From Caldifarciminota bacterium (lineage in GTDB: Bacteria > Hydrothermota > Tepidihabitantia > SM23-42): a stretch of 6,446 nucleotides of DNA. The stretch spans positions 1 to 6,446 of the forward strand of contig DAOVAN010000093.1 in NCBI GenBank assembly GCA_030671005.1, written 5' to 3'. Both the position numbers and the translations under genes were made by a program. Below, piece by piece: positions 1 to 5,387 of this stretch; within the stretch, counting starts at the first letter, position 1; each line of letters starts with the position of its first letter. Under the pieces are notes generated by a model. It saw nothing but the letters and a program-made list of their open reading frames with translations, had not been told where the DNA came from and did not search any database.

Positions 1-1085
1 TGATCACCATATTATTGGCCGGCATCTTTGCCCTTGCTCCACCGACGGACGTACGCGCCTATGATACACCAAATGATGGTGGCGGTTCGATAACCACGGA
101 GTGGCAGTTGTCGCCTGACGATGCGGCCATTGAGGGCTATGAGATATATCGCAGCGAAGCTGATGAGATCTACGAATTAGTGGGTTTCTTAGGCTCGGGA
201 CGTACAAAATACGAAGATGAGACTGAGGACCGCATAGAATATACCTACAAGGTTGCTGCTTTACAAGATGCTGAAAGGTCTTATTCAGAACCATCCTCAC
301 CAGTACGCAGCAAACCCCAATGGTTCAATATGGGTGCGACTGTTCTTTTCATTGCCATGATCGTGTTCAGTGTCATCATTCTTTTCTTCATAAATCAAGC
401 GAGAAGAGGCAAGAGACTATTCATCCGCAAGATCAGCGGTCTTGATGCTGTGGACGAAGCCGTAGGCAGAGCAACTGAAATGGGCAGGCCGATCCTCTAT
501 TGCATGGGTATAGGAAGAGTTAGCAACATCGCGACAATCGCATCCTTCAACATTCTTGGTGAAATTGCGAAGAAAACAGGTCAATACGAAACACCACTCA
601 TTGTTCCTATCTCGGACCCCGTAGTGTATACGGTAGCACGAGAGATCGTCAAGGAATCCTACACGACTATCGGCCGGCCAGACCTATTTGATACGGACAA
701 GGTGTATTTTGTCACCGATTCGCAGTTTGCCTACGCCGCAGCGGTTAACGGCGTGATGCTCAGGGAAAAACCCGCGGCTAATTTTCTCATTGGTTATTTT
801 AAGGCCGAATCACTGATCCTTGCCGAAACCGGAGCATCAACCGGCGCTATTCAAATCGCTGGCACTGACCAGGTCACACAGTTGCCATTTTTCGTCACCG
901 CCTGTGACTTCACATTGATCGGGGAGGAATTGTATGCCGCATCCGCTTACATCTCGAAAGAACCACTACTACTGGGTGCAATCAAAGGCGAAGATTGGGG
1001 CAAAATGGTAATTTTCACCGCGCTTGTTATTGGTTCACTTATCGGATTATTAACAAAATTCCCAATTCTCAGTCTATTTAGATAG
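1..1085 (+). CDS. FN3-domain membrane protein with a large conserved domain (DUF6754-like), 5' partial or start at the window edge
   Basis: The frame is open to the left edge. The codon before ATC at 3-5 ends in TG, so an ATG one base outside the window is possible and would give an N-terminus MITILLAGIFALA, a short hydrophobic signal-like stretch. The TTG at 15 lies inside it and is an unlikely start. Numbering from that TTG: a fibronectin type III-like domain (about 9-98; PPTDVRA start, GYEIYRS strand, YTYKVAAL strand), a transmembrane helix (106-127) followed by a basic patch (ARRGKRLFIRK), a soluble domain (about 135-330) with ISGLDAVDEAVGRATEMGRP, REKPAANF and GASTGAIQIAGT, and a final hydrophobic helix (331-348). 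The positive-inside rule puts FN3 outside and the large domain in the cytoplasm. From memory this domain matches DUF6754, a family of unknown function. It heads a four-gene membrane operon, 9 nt before the next gene. No enzyme motif is recognised; a scaffold or signalling role is only a guess. Confidence 0.85.
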   Translation, partial: ITILLAGIFALAPPTDVRAYDTPNDGGGSITTEWQLSPDDAAIEGYEIYRSEADEIYELVGFLGSGRTKYEDETEDRIEYTYKVAALQDAERSYSEPSSPVRSKPQWFNMGATVLFIAMIVFSVIILFFINQARRGKRLFIRKISGLDAVDEAVGRATEMGRPILYCMGIGRVSNIATIASFNILGEIAKKTGQYETPLIVPISDPVVYTVAREIVKESYTTIGRPDLFDTDKVYFVTDSQFAYAAAVNGVMLREKPAANFLIGYFKAESLILAETGASTGAIQIAGTDQVTQLPFFVTACDFTLIGEELYAASAYISKEPLLLGAIKGEDWGKMVIFTALVIGSLIGLLTKFPILSLFR

Positions 1086-1094
1086 GAGTGATTC

Positions 1095-1754
1095 ATGAAG
1101 AGAAAATTTCCGCTATTTCTGGTGTTCATTTTTGGCATCATGGCGATCGTTCCGTACTACATACCACACACAACAGTACAGAATTTCGATAACGCATTGA
1201 GAAACGACTTCTTGCGGGTCGTAACCGCCTTTGCCATCATCCTCGGTTTAGTCAGCCTTATAAAGGTGCATCAAGATAAGATAAAACGAAAGCGCGAGAA
1301 CTGGCCATATTCATACGTGCTGATAATCAGCTTCGTGGTCAGTGGTGCGATTGGCCTTTTCGGCGGTGTCGAGGGCGAGTTGTTCCTCCCGACGAGCATC
1401 GCCGGACTTCAATTCGATATCCAAACCTTGTATCTCAACATCATCGTACCGCTCGGCTCAACCATGTTCGCCCTCTTGGCCTTCTTCATGGCATCGGCCT
1501 CTTACCGCTCATTCCGTGCCCGCTCATTAGAATCAAGCCTTCTCCTCACAACCGCCTTCATCATCATGATCGGTGTCTTACCCATTGCTGATAAGATCTC
1601 CCCCCATTTACCAGCATTTGCCCAGTGGATCATGGACATCCCCAATGTTGCCGCAAAGAGAGGAATCACCTTTGGCATTGCACTCGGTGGCATTGCTACA
1701 TCACTGAAAATCATACTGGGCATTGAAAGATCATGGCTGGGAGGTAAGGAATGA
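1095..1754 (+). CDS. Six-helix integral membrane protein of unknown function
   Basis: A 219-residue protein. The start ATG has a good ribosome binding site, AGGAGTG at 1084-1090, which overlaps the stop codon of the preceding gene, so the two are probably translationally linked. Hydrophobic segments lie at about 6-21, 39-57, 73-92, 112-134, 147-163 and 187-209. The basic loops (HQDKIKRKRENW at 59-70 and YRSFRAR at 137-143) and the basic N-terminus MKRK fit a six-helix model with both ends in the cytoplasm. The last helix carries the stretch AAKRGITFGIALGGIATSLK, followed by ILGIERSWLGG, which has the look of a conserved family signature, but I cannot name the family. There is no transporter, ATPase or protease motif. 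Its place between two soluble-domain membrane proteins suggests it is the core membrane subunit of a complex; that is inference. Confidence 0.85.
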   Translation: MKRKFPLFLVFIFGIMAIVPYYIPHTTVQNFDNALRNDFLRVVTAFAIILGLVSLIKVHQDKIKRKRENWPYSYVLIISFVVSGAIGLFGGVEGELFLPTSIAGLQFDIQTLYLNIIVPLGSTMFALLAFFMASASYRSFRARSLESSLLLTTAFIIMIGVLPIADKISPHLPAFAQWIMDIPNVAAKRGITFGIALGGIATSLKIILGIERSWLGGKE

Positions 1755-2629
1755 AGATAATAAAATTCCTATCCACACTAGATCGGCGCATCATATACTT
1801 GATCCTCGCGCTCGTTGTCATGCTACCCCTGATAATTCCCTCGGTCCAGAAAGTCCGGGTCATGACGCCAGTCAATAAACTGTTCGATGCGGTCGACGCC
1901 ATCCCTGATGACCAAATCTTGATGATCGACTTTGATTATGACCCACAAACACTACCTGAGATGGAACCGATGGGCATCGCGGTATTGCGCCACGCGTTTC
2001 ACCAGAGAATAAGAGTTGCTGTTCTATCACTGTACGTTCAACCCCTGGGACTTGCCAAGAAGGCGCTCGACCAGGTAACCGAAGAGTTCAACAGCCGGTC
2101 TACGTCGCGCGCCGACAGTATAATATATGGCCAAGATTATGTTTTTCTCGGCTGGCAACCACCACCGATCGTGCCGCTGCTCGGAATGGGTAGTAGTATT
2201 ACGAATGTATACACGAGAGACTATTACGGGTATCGCACCGATTCATTACCCATGATGGCCACAGTGAAGAACTTTAACGATGTCGGCATACTCGTGTCCC
2301 TGAGTGGTGCCACTGCCCCTTTGTGGTGGGTTGCCTATTCGCAGACACGCTTCGGCGTTGCGGTGGGTGCGGGTATTACTGCGGTCAGTGCCTCAGAATT
2401 CTATCAGTACTATCAAACCGGCCAGTTTTCTGGATTGATGATCGGCATGAAGGGTGCTGCAGAATACGAAGAACTGGTTGAAACGAAATTGATGCTTAAA
2501 GGTAGACGCAAAGCAAGTGAAGCACTCGGTTCTTTGACCGCAGCTCATCTCACAATGATCGCGTTTATCATCATCGGCAATGTCGGCTACTTCGTTCGGA
2601 AACGTCAAGGCAAGGGGGTGTCAAAATGA
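1751..2629 (+). CDS. Bitopic membrane-anchored protein of unknown function, distantly like the gene 1 domain
   Basis: A 292-residue protein starting inside the stop of the previous gene (ATGA at 1751-1754), with GGAGGT at 1740-1745 as ribosome binding site. A transmembrane helix lies at about 14-30 and a second at about 264-282, with a basic tail (RKRQGKG). The region between is a soluble domain with alternating hydrophobic strands (ILMIDFDYD at 56-64, RIRVAVLSLYV at 86-96), a small-residue stretch SLSGATAP (183-190) and a C-terminal segment GQFSGLMIGMKGAAEYEEL. Its order of elements echoes the cytoplasmic domain of the first gene, suggesting remote homology. Topology is unresolved: the basic N-terminus favours N-in and an external domain, but the residues after helix 1 (KVR) and before helix 2 (KGRRK) are basic too. 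No catalytic motif is recognised. The tight coupling to the six-helix protein suggests the two are made in equal amounts. Confidence 0.85.
   Translation: MKIIKFLSTLDRRIIYLILALVVMLPLIIPSVQKVRVMTPVNKLFDAVDAIPDDQILMIDFDYDPQTLPEMEPMGIAVLRHAFHQRIRVAVLSLYVQPLGLAKKALDQVTEEFNSRSTSRADSIIYGQDYVFLGWQPPPIVPLLGMGSSITNVYTRDYYGYRTDSLPMMATVKNFNDVGILVSLSGATAPLWWVAYSQTRFGVAVGAGITAVSASEFYQYYQTGQFSGLMIGMKGAAEYEELVETKLMLKGRRKASEALGSLTAAHLTMIAFIIIGNVGYFVRKRQGKGVSK
2612..2620 (+). promoter_or_regulatory. Shine-Dalgarno-like sequence before the 52-codon frame
   Basis: AAGGGGGTG lies in the last codons of gene 3, five bases before the ATG at 2626 that overlaps the gene 3 stop. It differs from the ideal AAGGAGGTG at one base. 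It serves no other start codon, so it supports real initiation at 2626, either of a small peptide or of a former larger gene. Confidence 0.45.
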
Positions 2630-2784
2630 TCACAGTAACTATTTCTCATCGCTGCTTGCCCCGTAGGTTGTCAAACGTACGGGGTAATCTATTTTTCATC
2701 TCCGCCTGCCCCGTAGGTTGTAAAACGTACGGGGTAATCGAAGGGAAAAGTTCTGAAAACTTTTCCCTAAAGGAGAAAAGATGA
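2626..2784 (+). CDS. Possible 52-residue bridging ORF between genes 3 and 4
   Basis: This small frame starts at an ATG overlapping the stop of gene 3 (ATGA at 2626-2629) and ends at a TGA overlapping the start of gene 4 (ATGA at 2781-2784). It begins MITVTISHRCLPRRLS and ends SLKEKR. A good ribosome binding site precedes it. Against it being a true protein gene, its body is a 50-bp tandem repeat; since 50 is not a multiple of three, the two copies are read in different frames and give unrelated peptides, and there is no recognisable domain. It may instead be a frame kept open so that ribosomes travel from gene 3 to gene 4 through the hairpins, or the remains of a gene start interrupted by repeats, or chance. 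Confidence 0.3.
   Translation: MITVTISHRCLPRRLSNVRGNLFFISACPVGCKTYGVIEGKSSENFSLKEKR
2641..2740. repeat. Two tandem 50-bp repeat units, each with a palindromic hairpin
   Basis: The units 2641-2690 and 2691-2740 match at all but six positions (2645, 2651, 2653, 2656, 2672, 2690 against +50). The best kept part is the last 32 bases (2658-2689 and 2708-2739), with one difference. Each contains CCCCGTA and its reverse complement TACGGGG (arms 2659-2665 with 2678-2684, and 2709-2715 with 2728-2734). Inside the 12-base gap a further GTT/AAC pairing is possible after one mismatch, leaving a four-base loop. The one strong difference, C or A at 2672/2722, falls in that loop, so the stem is preserved. 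This looks like an intergenic palindromic repeat of the REP type that duplicated in place. Confidence 0.8.
2742..2768 (+). promoter_or_regulatory. 11-bp hairpin abutting the gene 4 ribosome binding site
   Basis: AGGGAAAAGTT (2742-2752) and AACTTTTCCCT (2758-2768) are perfect reverse complements around a five-base loop CTGAA. The AAAGGAG ribosome binding site of gene 4 begins at 2769, the very next base. No run of T follows on the plus strand and none on the minus strand, so it is not a standard intrinsic terminator. It may influence translation or stability of the gene 4 message; the role is inferred from position only. Confidence 0.65.
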
Positions 2785-3422
2785 ATATCGCACAAGACCC
2801 CTGGGTTTGGATTAGTGGCTTACTGACACTCTGTATATTTTCCTTTCTGTACAAGGATAATCCGTTTTACAAGTTTGCCGAACACTTATTCGTCGGGGTT
2901 GCCAACGGTTACTTCTTAACCTTTACCGTACATCGCGTGCTCATCCCCAATCTCTTTTCGCCGTTGTTCAATGAGGGAAGGTTGTTCTTCATCCTTCCGT
3001 TCATGGTCGGCATGCTCTATGTCATGAGATTCATACCGAGGGTTTCATGGCTGGTACGCATTCCAATTGCGGTGACCATTGGTTACTACACCGGCGCAGT
3101 AATACCGGCAACGGTTCAGGCTGACATCATCCGGCAGGTGCAAGGGACTATTCTCACGCCTCAGAACTTTCAGACATGGAATGCTGGCTCCAATGGCATC
3201 ATATGGTCGATGATCCTCTTCATCGGTGTTGTATGCACTCTCTCATACTTCTATTTCTCCAGGGAACACAGAGGCATGCTCGGTGTCACTTCGAGAATTG
3301 GTATTATCTTCATCATGGTCGGTTTTGGTGCCGCATTTGGATATACAGTCATGGCCCGGGTCAGTCTCTTGATCGGCCGCTTCCAGTTCATTCTTGGCCC
3401 GTGGCTGGGTATAATCGAATAA
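2781..3422 (+). CDS. Polytopic membrane protein of unknown function, last gene of the module
   Basis: A 213-residue, very hydrophobic protein. The ATG at 2781 has AAAGGAG at 2769-2775, five bases away. Likely membrane segments are at about 7-24, 36-57, 67-84, 91-111, 139-160 and 174-193, with a possible short seventh at 196-208. The basic loops MRFIPR (82-87) and SREHRG (160-165) would be cytoplasmic, which puts the N-terminus outside in a six-helix model. The C-terminal stretch FGYTVMARVSLLIGRFQFIL has the look of a conserved family signature with two arginines in or near the membrane. I cannot name the family, and see no transporter or enzyme motif. It follows gene 3 on the same strand after a gap of 151 nt filled with repeats and hairpins, and is followed by a terminator, so it is probably the last gene of the operon. 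Confidence 0.83.
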   Translation: MNIAQDPWVWISGLLTLCIFSFLYKDNPFYKFAEHLFVGVANGYFLTFTVHRVLIPNLFSPLFNEGRLFFILPFMVGMLYVMRFIPRVSWLVRIPIAVTIGYYTGAVIPATVQADIIRQVQGTILTPQNFQTWNAGSNGIIWSMILFIGVVCTLSYFYFSREHRGMLGVTSRIGIIFIMVGFGAAFGYTVMARVSLLIGRFQFILGPWLGIIE

Positions 3423-3460
3423 GCTATCAGAACAGACTCATCAAGTACTACGGGCTGCTG

Positions 3461-3484
3461 TAGACCGGCGAGTGCACTGGTCTA
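3461..3484 (+). other. Weak inverted repeat downstream of gene 4
   Basis: TAGACC (3461-3466) is the reverse complement of GGTCTA (3479-3484), with a 12-base gap; a G-T and a G-C pair can extend it inward. No T run follows. It may help protect the 3' end of the operon message or be chance. Confidence 0.25.
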
Positions 3485-3516
3485 TTGAGACGACACAACA
3501 GAACATAAATTCTAAC

Positions 3517-3547
3517 AAAAAAGGGGAGACAAAGTCTCCCCTTTTTT
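3517..3547. terminator. Bidirectional intrinsic terminator between convergent genes
   Basis: GGGGAGAC (3523-3530) pairs perfectly with GTCTCCCC (3534-3541) around a loop of three A. It is flanked by six A on the left (3517-3522) and six T on the right (3542-3547), so both strands read as a G+C-rich stem followed by a U run. It lies about 95 bases after the stop of gene 4 and 13 bases after the stop of the minus-strand gene, so it can end both transcripts. Confidence 0.93.
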
Positions 3548-3560
3548 GACCTTATTCTGA

Positions 3561-5255
3561 TTAGTGTAGTGTGATTATCTTCTGTATAGCTTCACCCTGT
3601 TCGGTCTCGAGTACGACAAAGTATGCACCGTTGGCCAGCTGTGAAGTATTAATGTTGAATTCCTGCTCACCACTAGCCTGACCGCTGAACACATTGTCGA
3701 CAACACGACCGGTCACGTCATAAACCGTGAGCGAGATATTGCCTGCGCTCGGCATTGTGAATGCCGCACGACAGGTATTCGAGGTTACCGAAGGTGTCAC
3801 GCCGAAGTGGTAAACGCTGACTAGATTGCCGCTGACCTCTTCAACACCAATCGGAGGACCCCATTCTGTAACCAGCCCGGTCTCATGGTACAGCGCAAAC
3901 GTAATCCCATCTATCCAGACCGTATTGGTCCTGCTGTAACCACCGTCGGTCCACATATGATCTGCCGTCTCGGTTTGACTCCAGTCACCCCACACAATCG
4001 CACCATTATTTGAGGTGGAAAGCGGGTCAGTGATCGTCCAGGTATTGCCATTGTCCATGGTATAACAACCCTGAACGTGCGCTCCATTGTACACACTGCC
4101 ATCGCCAATAAAGATATTGGACTTATATGACCCCAGTATCATACCATTGTCCGGATTATAGGATAATGATATATACTGACTGGGCACACACTGCCAGAGG
4201 TCAGAACCATACATCGTCGAATCCGCGCCGATTACGCCTAGATCGTATAGAGTCCAGGTCCAGCTACCAGGAGAACCCGTACCCTTCGCGATATACGGTC
4301 CGCCGCCTGGCGTGCCAATATCATTATGCATGACCCAGGGTTCACCATTGATGACCTGAATGTCGATCTCATGCCACCAGAAATTAGACAACATAGTGGC
4401 TGGGATAATATCAAGACTTATTGGAGTACTCCAGCTGGCACCACCGTCAGTAGATTCCATATAATACGGCGCATGTATCGAGTCAGTCCCACCTAAGTTA
4501 CGGTAAGCATGGAAAGTATATGCCACAAAGCCACCCGTACCAAATGCAATAGGCCCGCACGCACCATCCGCAGTAACGTGAGTCATCGGAATGCTGTCCG
4601 ACCAGGTATAGCCACCATCATTAGAAGTCCAGGCGTAGGCCCACTCATTACCATTGGCCAGGAAGCTCCAGGCAGTGGCAACCAGGTTCTGCGGGTTATC
4701 TCTGTCCCAATCCATACCCGGTTCCCACGGGAACATTGCCGGAGGTGAAGAGTTCGGCAATTGACCTGGAACTGAAAATGAAGGTGCCGAGGGTATGTTC
4801 TCTTCAATCATCACATTGATCACGCCATCATTGTAGCCTTGAGTGTTTTCCTGCCAGATAAAGAACAGCTCACCTGGATTAGCATGGAAGTCAGGCGTAC
4901 CAACAATATCGTTGTAGAGTCTCCGGGCCGGTGGATTACCGAATGGACCATATATGCTCCACGTTGCACCGCCATCCAGCGAATAAGCGACCTGTGCCTG
5001 CATTGAGTTGTTCGGGTCACCAGTGACTCCGCCATAAAGCACCGCGATCGCTTCGCCGCCACCAGACACACAAATACTCTTTCCCTGACTACCCATGATT
5101 GCACGCATATCACCGGCTGTGTCGATGAAAGTGCGGTCCATGAGGGGTGTTCCCGGCCTCGGGGTGGGCCCTTCGGGATCTACCTGATCAACATTGTAGG
5201 GCAGAGCCCAACCAACAACCATAACGACCAAAAGCAACATACATAACCGTTTCAT
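3561..5255 (-). CDS. Secreted Asp-box (BNR) repeat protein with C-terminal type IX sorting domain
   Basis: A 564-residue exported protein. The start has an excellent ribosome binding site (AAAGGAGG, minus strand, 5268-5261) five bases upstream. MKRL followed by a hydrophobic core to about residue 18 is a signal peptide; a proline-rich linker (27-37) follows. The body holds four Asp-box motifs, SLDGGATW (92-99), SNDGGYTW (211-218), STDGGASW (268-275) and TMDNGNTW (399-406), the hallmark of sialidase-like beta-propellers. I do not see the sialidase FRIP motif or a clear arginine triad, so no enzyme activity is claimed. The last 85 or so residues form a beta-sandwich of the type A sorting kind: ISLTVYDVTGRVV (507-519), then SQLANGAYFVVLE (538-550) and a basic-hydrophobic end IQKIITLH. 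In type IX secretion such a domain directs export across the outer membrane and is usually removed. The PorV/PorQ-like gene upstream fits this route. Confidence 0.88.
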   Translation of the reverse strand: MKRLCMLLLVVMVVGWALPYNVDQVDPEGPTPRPGTPLMDRTFIDTAGDMRAIMGSQGKSICVSGGGEAIAVLYGGVTGDPNNSMQAQVAYSLDGGATWSIYGPFGNPPARRLYNDIVGTPDFHANPGELFFIWQENTQGYNDGVINVMIEENIPSAPSFSVPGQLPNSSPPAMFPWEPGMDWDRDNPQNLVATAWSFLANGNEWAYAWTSNDGGYTWSDSIPMTHVTADGACGPIAFGTGGFVAYTFHAYRNLGGTDSIHAPYYMESTDGGASWSTPISLDIIPATMLSNFWWHEIDIQVINGEPWVMHNDIGTPGGGPYIAKGTGSPGSWTWTLYDLGVIGADSTMYGSDLWQCVPSQYISLSYNPDNGMILGSYKSNIFIGDGSVYNGAHVQGCYTMDNGNTWTITDPLSTSNNGAIVWGDWSQTETADHMWTDGGYSRTNTVWIDGITFALYHETGLVTEWGPPIGVEEVSGNLVSVYHFGVTPSVTSNTCRAAFTMPSAGNISLTVYDVTGRVVDNVFSGQASGEQEFNINTSQLANGAYFVVLETEQGEAIQKIITLH

Positions 5256-5260
5256 TATTT

Positions 5261-5268
5261 CCTCCTTT
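5261..5268 (-). promoter_or_regulatory. Ribosome binding site of the Asp-box protein gene
   Basis: On the minus strand AAAGGAGG stands five bases (AAATA) before the ATG at 5255-5253, a near-ideal match to the 16S rRNA tail. It fixes the start of the gene. Confidence 0.85.
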
Positions 5269-5318
5269 TAGTGTACTTGCTTTCTCCTCGTCTGAGTCTT
5301 ACCTCTTTACTGATAACC

Positions 5319-5328
5319 ACCTCCTTTC
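5319..5328 (-). promoter_or_regulatory. Orphan Shine-Dalgarno sequence in the intergenic leader
   Basis: The minus strand reads AAAGGAGGTG here, an even better match than the real site of the downstream gene, yet no start codon follows at a workable distance; the next bases are GTTATCAGTAAAGAGG. It may be a ribosome standby site, part of a regulatory leader, or a remnant of a lost start. Confidence 0.35.
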
Positions 5329-5346
5329 ATTCTTTTTACGCAATCG

Positions 5347-5379
5347 ATGCGTGCAGACCTTAAGCAGGTCTGCACGCAT
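5347..5379 (-). other. 14-bp perfect hairpin between the two minus-strand genes
   Basis: ATGCGTGCAGACCT (5347-5360) and AGGTCTGCACGCAT (5366-5379) are perfect reverse complements with a five-base loop. It starts nine bases past the stop of the PorV/PorQ-like gene. Downstream on the minus strand comes CGATTGCGTAAAAAG with no T run, so it lacks the U tract of an intrinsic terminator. It could be a 3' end stabiliser that lowers expression of the downstream gene relative to the upstream one, a weak terminator, or a processing site. Confidence 0.7.
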
Positions 5380-5387
5380 AATTTATC

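Noticed and set aside
4..300. A 98-residue minus-strand frame opposite the start of gene 1.
   Set aside because: It is antisense to the FN3 coding region, with low-complexity His/Arg/Pro content and no ribosome binding site support.
2656..2696. A promoter for gene 4 inside the repeat region (TTGTCA at 2668 as a -35 box).
   Set aside because: No acceptable -10 box lies 16-18 bases downstream, and the TTGTCA sits in the palindrome loop.
2658..2739. Two 32-base repeats with an 18-base spacer, resembling a tiny CRISPR array.
   Set aside because: Only two copies, similarity also extends through the spacer as part of a 50-bp tandem unit, the spacer is too short, and no cas gene is near.
2742..2768. 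Calling the 11-bp hairpin before gene 4 an intrinsic terminator.
   Set aside because: Neither strand has a T run after the stem, and a ribosome binding site follows immediately.
3176..3463. A 95-residue plus-strand frame overlapping the end of gene 4.
   Set aside because: It is an out-of-frame shadow of gene 4, without a ribosome binding site and with a His/Trp-rich composition unlike a real protein.
3561..5255. Naming the Asp-box protein a sialidase (neuraminidase).
   Set aside because: Asp-boxes are a fold feature shared by many propellers; no FRIP motif and no convincing arginine triad or nucleophilic tyrosine could be seen.
5302..5379. A 26-codon minus-strand frame starting inside the 14-bp stem (MRADLLKVCTHRL...).
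   Set aside because: It has no ribosome binding site, its start lies in a strong hairpin, and its content is explained by the stem and purine-rich leader.
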